This document shows, piece after piece, positions 25,204-33,665 of a DNA stretch of 64,000 nt (the first letter of the stretch is position 1; each line of letters starts with the position of its first letter). The stretch is from Salinibaculum sp. SYNS191 (GTDB lineage Archaea > Halobacteriota > Halobacteria > Halobacteriales > Haloarculaceae). The translations under genes and the position numbers were made by a program. A model generated the notes under the pieces. The model was not told where the DNA came from. It made no database searches and was given only the letters and a program-made list of their open reading frames with translations. The stretch spans positions 2,108,001 through 2,172,000 of the forward strand of contig NZ_CP147838.1 of assembly GCF_037338445.1 (NCBI RefSeq). The letters run 5' to 3'.

Positions 25204-25983
25204 ATGGACGAGGCGACATCGGCCCGTCGTTCGTCGGAGAATCTCCTGGACGAACGGCTCATCGAGCGGTGCGAGGCGATACCGGAGCGCCCCGAACCGG
25301 GCCAGTACGTGGTTATCGACACGATGCACTTCTCGAACACCGTCATCGAGTTGCTCGCGAAGGGTGCGGCACACATCCACATCACCGACGAGCGCGGCAA
25401 CGAGTTCAGCTACCGGGAGCGGTACCCGGATGCGGTCCTCGGCGGCGGCAGCACGGACGAGTACGAACCCGCGGACGGGTACGACTTCTTCAACTCGCCG
25501 AGCTACGTCCAGCGACTCGACGTCGACGGGTCGCCGGTCAGCATGACCTCCTCGAACGGCGGTCGTGCGGTGGCGTGCCTGCGGGCACGCGCCGGGGACG
25601 ACGTCGACGTCTTCGTCGGGTCGACGATGAACGCGGCTGCGCTGGGCGAGTACCTGCGAGGCCAGGACGGACAGGTGCATCTGGTGAGTTCGGGCTCGAA
25701 AGGCGAGGTGGCAGTCGAAGACCACATCGGCGCGACGCTCGTCAGTCGCTACCTGGACGGTGTGCCGGTCTCGGAGACGGAACTGGACCTGTTCCGCCGC
25801 CAGCTCGAGACGGCGAAGGGCCACGACTACACCGAGACGCACGACCTGCGACGCCGTGACGTCCGAGAGTACGCCATGAACGTCAACTCCCGCGACGTCC
25901 TCCCGAAGCTCGTCGGTGACTCGCTGGTGGACGTCTCCGTCGCGCCCGACGAGGCGGCTGCCGAGGAGCAGGCGGCCGACTGA
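25204..25983 (+). CDS. 2-phosphosulfolactate phosphatase (ComB) family protein
   Basis: A 259-residue protein like ComB, the phosphatase of coenzyme M and sulfolactate synthesis. The shared plan is VVIDTMHFSNTV near residue 36-47, LGGGSTDEY, the FFNSPSYV stretch and the SSNGGRAV loop (TTNGT in ComB). The R of the usual DVLRAT motif is replaced (TMHFSNT), so a different phosphate ester is likely. Haloarchaea do not make methane, and the ATP-grasp neighbours suggest another small molecule. A strong TATA-like sequence (TCTCTATATA, 25191-25200) lies only 4 bases before the ATG, so transcription may start inside the assigned gene and the true start may be downstream. Confidence 0.78.
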   Translation: MDEATSARRSSENLLDERLIERCEAIPERPEPGQYVVIDTMHFSNTVIELLAKGAAHIHITDERGNEFSYRERYPDAVLGGGSTDEYEPADGYDFFNSPSYVQRLDVDGSPVSMTSSNGGRAVACLRARAGDDVDVFVGSTMNAAALGEYLRGQDGQVHLVSSGSKGEVAVEDHIGATLVSRYLDGVPVSETELDLFRRQLETAKGHDYTETHDLRRRDVREYAMNVNSRDVLPKLVGDSLVDVSVAPDEAAAEEQAAD

Positions 25984-26098
25984 CACCGGCGAGCGAGAAC
26001 CCGCTTACAAGTCACAACTACCCGAGAAACAGGTTCATATCCACACGTACCTACTGTTCGACCAGACCGCGAACCGGACTCGACGGTCGAACGTTCAC

Positions 26099-26860
26099 AT
26101 GCGCTACGGTGCCTCACTCGACCTGCGGATGGCCGACTCCCCCGAGCAGTTCATCGACTATCTCGACGCGCTCGACCTCTCACACGTCGAAATCAGGAAG
26201 AGCTACCTGGACACGCGTCCGGACCCGCCAGCGGCCACGCGGCTCGCTGCACTCCGGGAGTCGTACGACGTCACCTACACGCTCCACGCGCCCTACACCG
26301 ACTGGAACCCCGGAAACCTCCACGAACCGCTCCGGCAGGCCGCCAGCGACAGCATCGTCAGGACGCTGGACCTGGCAGCCGCTATCGGTGCCGACGCGGT
26401 GGTGGTACACGGTGGTGCAGTCCGGCGGGACTACCCCGACGACGTGAAGGCCCACGCTCGCAGACAGGCAGTCCGGACGATTCGGGAGGCCGCCAGACAC
26501 GCCGACGACGTCGGCGTCCACCTCTGCGTCGAGAACCAGCGACGCAAGACGAAAAAGCGGTACAACACCTCCACCCCCTCCCGACTCGCTGCCTTCCTCG
26601 ACGACGTCGGCGTCGACTCGGACTATCTCGGGGTCACGCTGGACGTCGGCCACGCGAAGGCCACCGGCGTCGAGTACCAGGCGTTCGCCGACCGGTTCGG
26701 GAGCCGAATCAAGGTCACCCACCTCCACGACAACGACGGCCGCAACGACGACCACGACCCGCTTCCGGACTACGAATCCGTCGCGACTGACATCGGCGCG
26801 CCGTTCAACGTGCTCGAGATGAAATCGAAGGCAGACATCGAGCGGTGCGTCAGTGCGTAG
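26099..26860 (+). CDS. Sugar phosphate isomerase/epimerase-like TIM-barrel protein
   Basis: A 253-residue protein of the xylose isomerase/AP endonuclease 2 barrel fold. Metal-site landmarks are YTLHAPYTDWNPGNLHEP, ADAVVVHGGAV, HLCVENQ (Glu ligand), GVTLDVGHAKATG and VTHLHDNDGRNDDHDP, in the right order. The family includes isomerases, epimerases and hydrolases acting on sugar-like substrates. It follows the ComB-like gene by 115 bases in the same direction, so it may share its transcript. The ATG at 26099 is the first one in the frame after the intergenic region. Confidence 0.82.
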   Translation: MRYGASLDLRMADSPEQFIDYLDALDLSHVEIRKSYLDTRPDPPAATRLAALRESYDVTYTLHAPYTDWNPGNLHEPLRQAASDSIVRTLDLAAAIGADAVVVHGGAVRRDYPDDVKAHARRQAVRTIREAARHADDVGVHLCVENQRRKTKKRYNTSTPSRLAAFLDDVGVDSDYLGVTLDVGHAKATGVEYQAFADRFGSRIKVTHLHDNDGRNDDHDPLPDYESVATDIGAPFNVLEMKSKADIERCVSA

Positions 26861-27104
26861 GTCGGGACCGCCTCGCGGAAACGGCCTCTCGAAACGAGGA
26901 CGGCACCACTGTTGCATGACTCCCTCGGAATGTAGCGTGATGTGACGGAGAGATAAACGGACTGTAGTCAGAGACACGCATTCGACGGGTTCGATAGTAA
27001 ATTGTGACCACCACGAACGTACTGTTTTACCCTTCGACCTCGTAGTCTGTTAGCACACTTGTGTGGCGAAAGCGGCAGACCGACCCATCTCAGAGAGACT
27101 ACCA

Positions 27105-27764
27105 ATGACAGTCATCGCCGACATCACGGTTCCAGCGAACTCGTTCGAGTTAGGACGGGTCATGCAGGATTTCCCGAACGTCGAGATCGAGCTCGAACGG
27201 ATCGTGCCGCTACGGGAGACGATCATCCCGCTGTTCTGGGTTTCCGGCACTGACACTGGAGAGGTCGCAGAGGTACTGGCGGGGAATCCACAGACGAAAA
27301 CCGTCACGCAACTCACGAAAACGGACGACAAGACGCTGTTCGAGGTTCACTGGAGTGACGAGATCAACGGGATTGTCGAGGCGCTCATCGAGACGCACGG
27401 GAAAATTCTCGAAGCAACGGGAGCCGCCGAGACGTGGGATTTCCGCCTCCGATTCGAAGCTCACGAACACCTCTCCGAATTCAACGTGGCGCTCACTGAC
27501 GACGGCATTCCCGTCACGTTGCGGCATCTCTACAATCCGACACCACCGGACGAGGTCGCCGAACTCTCGGACGAACAGCGTGACGCACTCGTTACAGCGT
27601 ACGAGCGCGGGTTCTTCGAAATCCCGAGACGCGTCACCCTCACCGAGCTCGCTGAAAGCATGGATATCAGTGATAGCGCACTCTCGCAACGGCTTCGTCG
27701 CGCTCTCGCTAGCGTCGTCAGACAATCGGTCATCGCGGAATCGTCACCCGCGACAGATTCCTGA
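27105..27764 (+). CDS. HTH_10 (bacterio-opsin activator type) regulator
   Basis: A 219-residue regulator. The N-terminal part (about 1-155) is a sensor-like region with SFELGRVMQDFPNVEIELERIVP; the end (about 160-215) is the HTH_10 domain: LSDEQRDALVTAYERGFFEIPRRV, then LTELAESMDISDSALSQRLRRAL. I prefer the ATG at 27105, since the other family members in this window start at the same place relative to the conserved residues; a GTG at 27063 is in frame. It lies at the left edge of the accessory region and faces a cupin remnant. Confidence 0.9.
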   Translation: MTVIADITVPANSFELGRVMQDFPNVEIELERIVPLRETIIPLFWVSGTDTGEVAEVLAGNPQTKTVTQLTKTDDKTLFEVHWSDEINGIVEALIETHGKILEATGAAETWDFRLRFEAHEHLSEFNVALTDDGIPVTLRHLYNPTPPDEVAELSDEQRDALVTAYERGFFEIPRRVTLTELAESMDISDSALSQRLRRALASVVRQSVIAESSPATDS

Positions 27765-27789
27765 CTTTCCTGTTTGGGTTCGGGTCGCA

Positions 27790-27945
27790 CGACTGTGCGG
27801 TACGCGGACCACGACGAGGTCGTCGAGGTCGGGGACGTCTACGACATGGCACCGGACCACACGATCGTCGTCGACGCCGGTCCCGTCCGTCCTCAGTCGG
27901 AGGAGGCGTACCGGACCCAGATTTCGATATCGATGGTCGGCAGTC
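27790..27945 (+). pseudogene. Remnant of a cupin-like protein
   Basis: A frame reads VRYADHDEVVEVGDVYDMAPDHTIVVDAG, which resembles the C-terminal beta strands of small haloarchaeal cupins (VRYADxxE ... GDxYxxxPGHT). The expected ends, including the EFSP-type stretch, are missing and there is no N-terminal half. It looks like a truncated leftover next to the FAD oxidase gene. Confidence 0.4.
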
Positions 27946-28102
27946 GAACACCCGACTCGGCCGGGTTCGATATGCCATCACAAGTCCCCGTTCATCGACG
28001 GCCATACCGAAGGCAACTGTTGTACGGGGTCCCCCGGTAGTCTCCCGCGACAGCGACTGGGTGCTACCCATTTACAAGCACACCGTCTCTGGACGTGTTA
28101 AA

Positions 28103-29500
28103 ATGTCATTAGAGCAACTAAACCAAGCTGACGAAGCGGTTGCCGAATTCGCGGAGACGCTTCGAGGAACACTCCTCCGGCCGGACGACGAGGGGTACGA
28201 CGACGCCCGAGACGTCTGGAACGCGATGATAGACAAACACCCGGCGCTCATTGCACAGTGTGCCGGTACGGCCGACGTCATCAGCGCGGTGACGTTCGGC
28301 AGAGAGCACGACCTCCCCATCTCGGTGAAAGGCGGCGGACACAACATCGCTGGCAGGGCTGTCGAGGACGACGCCCTCATGATCGACCTCTCGCCGATGA
28401 ACTCGGTACGGGTCGATCCGGACGCGAAGACCGCCCGCGTCGAACCGGGCGTCGTACTCAACGAACTGGACCACGAGACCCAGGCGTTCGGTCTCGCCAC
28501 GCCAGTGGGGTACAATTCGACGACCGGCATCGCCGGTCTGACGCTCGGCGGCGGGTGGGGATGGCTCTCCCGGAAGCACGGATTGACCGTCGACAACCTC
28601 CTGTCGGCCGACGTCGTCACCGCAGAAGGCGAACTGGTTCGCGCGAGCGAGGACGAAAACGAGGACCTCTTCTGGGGGATCCGGGGTGGTGGCGGCAACT
28701 TCGGTATCGTCACCTCCTTCGAGTTCCAGTTGCACGAGGTCGGTCCCGAAGTGCTGTCGGGCCCTATCGTCCATCCCTTCGAGGACACCGCGTCGGTCCT
28801 CTCGGAGTACCGCGAGTTCGTTGCCGACGCCCCCGAGGAGGCGGCCGTCTGGTTCGTCATCCGACACGCACCACCCATGGAGGTCATCCCCGAGGAGTGG
28901 CACGGCGAGAAGGTCCTCATTCTCGCTGCATTCTATGGCGGTGAGATGTCCGAGGGTGAGGAAGTCCTCCAGCCGTTGCGCGACATCGGCGACCCCGTCG
29001 CCGACGGGGTTGGTCCCCACCCGTACGCTGGCTGGCAGCAGGCGTTCGACGGCCTGGCTCCGGCCGGTAACCGCAACTACTGGAAGTCCCACAACTTCGA
29101 GGAGATGACCGACGGCATGATCGAGACGTTCGTGGAGTTCGGAGAGACGATTCCCTCCGAACTCACGGAGATCGCCTGCGCGCAACTCGGCGGAGCGATC
29201 AACGAACGCCCCGTTGACGCGACGGCCTACCCTCACCGCGACGCTCAATTCGTGATGAACCTCCACACGCAGTGGGAAGACCCCGCGCAGGACGAGGAGT
29301 GTATGGCGTGGGCGCGCAGAATGCACAAGGCGATGGCTCCTCACGCGACCGGCGGCGTCTACGCCAACTTCGTCCCCGAAGAAGTCGGCGACCAGCAGGC
29401 GGCCTACCGCGAGAACTACGAGCGGCTGGTCGAGGTCAAAAACGAGTGGGACCCGGAGAACGTCTTCCGGCTCAACCACAACGTCGAACCGACCCAGTAA
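28103..29500 (+). CDS. FAD-binding oxidoreductase, berberine-bridge-enzyme type
   Basis: A 465-residue flavoprotein of the PCMH/BBE family. FAD-binding landmarks are VKGGGHNIAG (the His that carries FAD covalently, near residue 74), GVVLNELDHETQAFGLATPVG and GIAGLTLGGGWGWLSRKHGL. The C-terminal BBE domain ends with NPNNVFRLNHN-like ENVFRLNHN. The second cysteine attachment of bicovalent members is absent (STTGIAG instead of C-containing), so single His linkage is expected. Such enzymes oxidise sugars, alcohols or secondary metabolites. The ATG at 28103 follows a TTTACAAG-like AT-rich stretch about 30 nt upstream. Confidence 0.88.
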   Translation: MSLEQLNQADEAVAEFAETLRGTLLRPDDEGYDDARDVWNAMIDKHPALIAQCAGTADVISAVTFGREHDLPISVKGGGHNIAGRAVEDDALMIDLSPMNSVRVDPDAKTARVEPGVVLNELDHETQAFGLATPVGYNSTTGIAGLTLGGGWGWLSRKHGLTVDNLLSADVVTAEGELVRASEDENEDLFWGIRGGGGNFGIVTSFEFQLHEVGPEVLSGPIVHPFEDTASVLSEYREFVADAPEEAAVWFVIRHAPPMEVIPEEWHGEKVLILAAFYGGEMSEGEEVLQPLRDIGDPVADGVGPHPYAGWQQAFDGLAPAGNRNYWKSHNFEEMTDGMIETFVEFGETIPSELTEIACAQLGGAINERPVDATAYPHRDAQFVMNLHTQWEDPAQDEECMAWARRMHKAMAPHATGGVYANFVPEEVGDQQAAYRENYERLVEVKNEWDPENVFRLNHNVEPTQ

Positions 29501-29692
29501 ACGAATCCCCGGGTTGAGACAGGAGATTTCCAGCGTCTGAACCCGTCAATACAGAAGCCCCATTGTTCGCATACGGACCACCCCACCTCGGCAGACGCCG
29601 TCAGAACTGACCTCCAGGAGACAGCGGTAGGTTCAGCAGTGATTTGACTTTCGGACATTCATTTCAGGCGTCACAGCCATGTCTTCGGTGCC

Positions 29693-29866
29693 ATGGTACA
29701 TTGCCCCGAATGTGATGGTGAAATTGCAGAGGAATCGGATGTCGAATTTGTCGATCTGGATGCCAAGATGGCTGGCATCTTCAGGTCGTCGAAACGGTTC
29801 TACGTCGTCGCGTGTAACAACTGCGGTGCCGCGATTGGAAGCGGCGTCGCTGGTGGCGGTGGCTGA
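29693..29866 (+). CDS. Small CPxCG-type zinc protein, 57 aa
   Basis: A short gene with HCPECDGE at the start and ACNNCGAAIG at residues 40-49, giving two CxxC pairs for one zinc. The central part FVDLDAKMAGIFRSSKRFYV is typical of a small conserved haloarchaeal zinc-finger family. Reading the overlapping frame hides it. Likely cytosolic; partner unknown. Confidence 0.72.
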   Translation: MVHCPECDGEIAEESDVEFVDLDAKMAGIFRSSKRFYVVACNNCGAAIGSGVAGGGG

Positions 29867-30355
29867 CGAACATCATCGCTAGAGACACAGTCCAGTGTAA
29901 CTACCGACCCATTGACAAGCGCGACGTACGCTCGGTGAGCAGGGCGTTCTCTTGTAAGAGCGCGAAATACAAAATTCACAGCCAGTGCCGACTTTTTGCA
30001 TAAGTCTGTGACTGCACAATACAGACAAACGTTCCATCACACTGTGGAGCAATCTCTGTGAAATCTTTCAGGTAGTGTGTGCGAGATACAGAGGGTGGAT
30101 GCAGCACGAAGCGGGGGCTCTTTCTCTCCATCAGGGTGAATCCTTTATTCACTAAGCCCGCGAACTGAGCAGTGTACTCATTGAGTCAGGTAAGGAAGAC
30201 TGGAGCGTTTTGCGCTGGTCTCATCTGAGACACCTGCTATTGTCCAGAGCTGAAGTGAAATCGTCGATTCTGGCATAAAGCAGTCCGCAACGTTGCGCCC
30301 TGGGTAGTCAGTTTCCAAATCGTTCGCACAAGAACTTTGGTTGCTGGTTAATTGT
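29867..30355. other. Spacer before the multi-PAS regulator
   Basis: No gene supported on either strand. It holds one diverged copy of the dispersed repeat (30079-30107) and is A/T-richer than its neighbours. Confidence 0.4.
30079..30107 (+). repeat. Dispersed repeat, most diverged copy
   Basis: GTGCGAGATAC, then GGTG and ATGCAGCA, match the core at 42840 with several changes. It lies upstream of the multi-PAS regulator. Confidence 0.4.
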
Positions 30356-33166
30356 ATGTTACCAATGGGCGAACCAACACGTTCGCCAACTGAAAGGAGT
30401 GCAGTCATCGCTGCCTCGATAGATGGAGTAGGCCTCGTCGAGGAAAACATCTTTGTCACGGCTAACGAGCAGTTAGCCACAACCTTCGGATACGATAATT
30501 CGGACGATATCGTCGGGATACCGTGGAGCGAGCTGTATCCGCAAGCGGAGCGCAGACACATCGAAAGCGAGGTCCTCCCCGAAGTTCGGCCCGAAGAGGA
30601 ATGGCGAGGTGAAGCGAGAGGGGTCCGTAGAGACGGTTCTCCGTTCCCGCAGCTTCTGTCGATACGCCGTACAGCGAACGGACGCCTCGTCTGGATTGTC
30701 CGTGACCAGAGTGAACAGGTCCATCACGAGCCAAATCTCGACAGACAGCGGAGACCAGCGTCCAAGCTGGCGGGAAACTGTGAGGAGGGAAGCAAACGGG
30801 GAGCGTCCCAAACCAACGGAAGTGGCGGTCCGGTCGACCACCGAGAGTCACAGAATCGGACAACCCGATTCCAGCCGTTCGTCGAAACCGCGCCCGTTCC
30901 GATTGTGGTATTCACCGCCAATCGGGGAATCATCTACTGTAACACGAAGGCGGTCGAGCTTCTCGGGGCCGAAGATCAGTCGACTATACTCGGTAAGGAG
31001 CCGGAACAGTTCATTCACCCAGACCAACGTGAGCGAGCACGTCAGCGCATCCGTCGGGTCCTCGAGGAGGGAGAACCGACCGAACCAATGGAGTATCGGT
31101 TACTCGGGGTGGATGAGCAGGAGCGATTCACGGAAATTGCCGCCGCCCCCGTCGAATATGAAGGCGAGCCAGCGGCGTACGTGCTGATTAACGACGTCAC
31201 GCAACTCAGACGCTCGGAAAACCAGCTCCGACGTGAGCGACAGTTCCTCGAAACCGTAATCAATGCGGTCGATGACATCATCTACGTTCTGGATGCCCAG
31301 GGCCGGCCACACATCTGGAACGAGGAGCTCACGGAAACGACGGGATACAACCACGACGAAATCGAGTCGATGCACGGCAGGGATTTTATTCCCGAGGAGC
31401 AACACGAGCACGTTCCGGGGTTGATGAAGGCGATAGCGTCCCTAGAGGATCAGCGGGTGGAGCTGGACGTACTTACCAAGGACGGAGAATCGATCACGCA
31501 CGAGTTCAGGGGGAAGAGCTTCGAAGATCCAGAAACCGGCGAGGTCTTCCGCTGTGGCGTCGCCCGAGACATAACCGATCGCCTGGAGCGCGAGCGGAGA
31601 CTGAAGCAGTACAAAACTATCGTCGAAACGATCGACGACGGCATCTACGCACTCGATGAGGAGTTGCGATTCTCGTTTGTCAATGAGGGATTTTGCGAGA
31701 TCGTCGGCCAATCACGCGAAGGCCTCATTGGATTGCCGGTTTGTGATCTGTTCGACCACGGTTCGGAGTGCGAACTGGCCGACGAGCTTCGCCAGCGCGC
31801 CGTCGAAGACGACACCAGTACGGGAATCGTGCAGTGGACATCGTCAACGCCTGATGGTGAGCGAATCTTCGAATCGCGCTACAGATTGCACCCGGAACCG
31901 GACGGCGAGTACCAGGGAAGTGTCGGCGTGCTTCGTGATGTGACCGAGCGAGAGAGACGAAAGCGCACACTGGAACGCAATCTCGACGAACTGAGGACAC
32001 TGAATCGCGTCAACCAGATCCTGCTCGAAACGACACGTGACTTGATCGAGACGGCTGATCGTGATGTCATCGAGCAGACAGTCTGTAGACAGCTATCGAA
32101 TTCTGATCTCTACCAGTTCGCGTGGATCGGGGATCTGGCAATCGACGGTGACCAATTCGTCCCACGTACGACCGCTGGCGATGACCGTGGCTTTCTCGAT
32201 GCGATCGAAAGCGAAGGTAACGTGGCAGAGGGGGATTTCGCGCATCGGGCGATACAAACCGGGGACGTGCAGGTCCTCGACCCGAATTGTCCCGAATCTA
32301 CTCCCTGGCAGAACGTCGCCAGCGAATGCGGATTCGAGTCGGTCGCGGCGGTTCCGCTCCACTACGAAGACACGGTCTACGGGGCCCTCATGATCCACAC
32401 AGAGCGGGAAAACGCCTTCGAGGATCGTGAAAAGGAGGGATGTGACGTGCTCGGACGCACGATCGGGTACATCATCAACGCCGTGAAGAACCGCAAATTG
32501 TTGTTTACAGACACTGTAAGAGAACTCGAATTCCAGCTGGCGGACGCTGATTCCGTGTTTGTCGATACCGCTGAGACTCTCGGTTGTGAACTCGAACTCG
32601 ACGGCTCCGTCGCTTCAGGTCAACGGTGGGTTCTCTACTTCGAGGTCGACGGCGCATCGGTGGACGATGTTGTGGCCACCGTCGCCGAAGACCAGAGAGT
32701 CGAGCGAGCCAGGGACATTAGCATGACCGACGGAGAAGGCCACGTGGAAATCACAGTCACCGATTCGTCGTTGATTCATACAATCACTCGAGCGGGATGT
32801 TCGCTCAGAACCGCCACCGTTAGTCCGGATGATATGCGATTCATCGTCGACGCTCCCGTCAACGCCGACATCCGTGAAATCGTCGATCACATACAAAGTG
32901 AACATCCAAGCGTCGACTTCATCGCACAACGAGACCGCGACCAGGAGGTCTCGACCGTGAGTCGGCCCGATGGGGTACTCGGCGAACTGACCGACCGTCA
33001 ACGAGAGGTGCTGGAGGCGGCCTATCGATCAGGCTATTTCGCCTGGCCGCGGAAGAGTACAGGCGAAGAGGTCGCTGAATCGCTGGATGTCACGTCCGCG
33101 ACGCTTCACGGACACCTCAGAAAGGCCGAGGGTGTCATCCTGTCGACGCTATTTGATGCAGCCTGA
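30356..33166 (+). CDS. Multi-PAS/GAF regulator with HTH_10 domain (Bat-like)
   Basis: A 936-residue soluble protein. It has a divergent N-terminal PAS (about 20-115), three further PAS domains (about 180-290 FVETAPVPIVVFTANRG; 300-415 VINAVDDIIYVLDAQG; 420-540 YKTIVETIDDGIYALDEE), and a GAF domain (about 565-715, YQFAWIGDLAIDGDQFVPRT). It ends in the HTH_10 region (LTDRQREVLEAAYRSGYFAWPRK; EEVAESLDVTSATLHGHL). This is the layout of the bacterio-opsin activator Bat, which senses redox or light. The ATG at 30356 is preferred; there is a TTG in frame at 30341. No opsin gene is present here, so its targets are open. Confidence 0.88.
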   Translation: MLPMGEPTRSPTERSAVIAASIDGVGLVEENIFVTANEQLATTFGYDNSDDIVGIPWSELYPQAERRHIESEVLPEVRPEEEWRGEARGVRRDGSPFPQLLSIRRTANGRLVWIVRDQSEQVHHEPNLDRQRRPASKLAGNCEEGSKRGASQTNGSGGPVDHRESQNRTTRFQPFVETAPVPIVVFTANRGIIYCNTKAVELLGAEDQSTILGKEPEQFIHPDQRERARQRIRRVLEEGEPTEPMEYRLLGVDEQERFTEIAAAPVEYEGEPAAYVLINDVTQLRRSENQLRRERQFLETVINAVDDIIYVLDAQGRPHIWNEELTETTGYNHDEIESMHGRDFIPEEQHEHVPGLMKAIASLEDQRVELDVLTKDGESITHEFRGKSFEDPETGEVFRCGVARDITDRLERERRLKQYKTIVETIDDGIYALDEELRFSFVNEGFCEIVGQSREGLIGLPVCDLFDHGSECELADELRQRAVEDDTSTGIVQWTSSTPDGERIFESRYRLHPEPDGEYQGSVGVLRDVTERERRKRTLERNLDELRTLNRVNQILLETTRDLIETADRDVIEQTVCRQLSNSDLYQFAWIGDLAIDGDQFVPRTTAGDDRGFLDAIESEGNVAEGDFAHRAIQTGDVQVLDPNCPESTPWQNVASECGFESVAAVPLHYEDTVYGALMIHTERENAFEDREKEGCDVLGRTIGYIINAVKNRKLLFTDTVRELEFQLADADSVFVDTAETLGCELELDGSVASGQRWVLYFEVDGASVDDVVATVAEDQRVERARDISMTDGEGHVEITVTDSSLIHTITRAGCSLRTATVSPDDMRFIVDAPVNADIREIVDHIQSEHPSVDFIAQRDRDQEVSTVSRPDGVLGELTDRQREVLEAAYRSGYFAWPRKSTGEEVAESLDVTSATLHGHLRKAEGVILSTLFDAA

Positions 33167-33391
33167 CCTCTTTCACGGCGTGAGCACCAGGGACTCCCGA
33201 GCGTTGTGATGGACCCCGTTTTTGGCGTCTTTGAGTGTTAACGACGGCAAACCCGGACACTATATACGTAGCGTTCAGTTACTTTTCAATCACATATAAA
33301 ATAGGCAGACCGTCTATTGAACGAGTTCGAAACTTGCAGGCTTGCGCGGTCGACGAGATACTGTGGGTTTTTGCCCCGCAGAAACGGCTAG

Positions 33392-33592
33392 TCACCCCTC
33401 AGACCTGTCGTCGGAGCCCTCGAGCAACCGTTCCCGACTTTGCTCTTCGAGTTGTCTGTGCGCGTCGTTGATCAGCCGCAGGACCTGCGGGAGCACCTCG
33501 ACCTCAATCTGGTCGAGGATCGTCGGCTCGACCTCTTCGATCTCGTCGAGTTTCTGTGCGTACTTGTCGGGGATCTCGATTTCGACTTTCAT
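33392..33592 (-). CDS. Small acidic hypothetical protein, 66 aa
   Basis: The protein starts MKVEIEIPDKYAQKLDEIEEV and continues helical (VLPQVLRLINDAHRQLEEQSRERLL). The opening looks like the strand-helix start of small DNA-binding antitoxin-like proteins, but no toxin gene is adjacent, so I assign no function. It follows the PKD-protein gene region on the same strand, 73 bases further on. Confidence 0.5.
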   Translation of the reverse strand: MKVEIEIPDKYAQKLDEIEEVEPTILDQIEVEVLPQVLRLINDAHRQLEEQSRERLLEGSDDRSEG

Positions 33593-33665
33593 GCGTCGAG
33601 AGCCGAGTTCGGACCGGGAGTGCAAATTAGTACCGTCGCCAACTGCTTCGTCGGACCACGGGGAG

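Noticed and set aside
26861-27062. Possible att site at the left edge of the accessory region
   Set aside because: I looked for a copy of the tRNA-Pro 3' end (GATCGCCCGGATTTGAACC or its complement) and saw none in the region. No integrase is present, so island integration at the tRNA is not shown.
27052-27066. Palindrome CACACTTGTGTG before the HTH_10 gene at 27105
   Set aside because: It is a short near-palindrome but does not match the CATGGTGCACCATG motif of the other HTH_10 genes, and it lies close to an alternative start; support is too weak.
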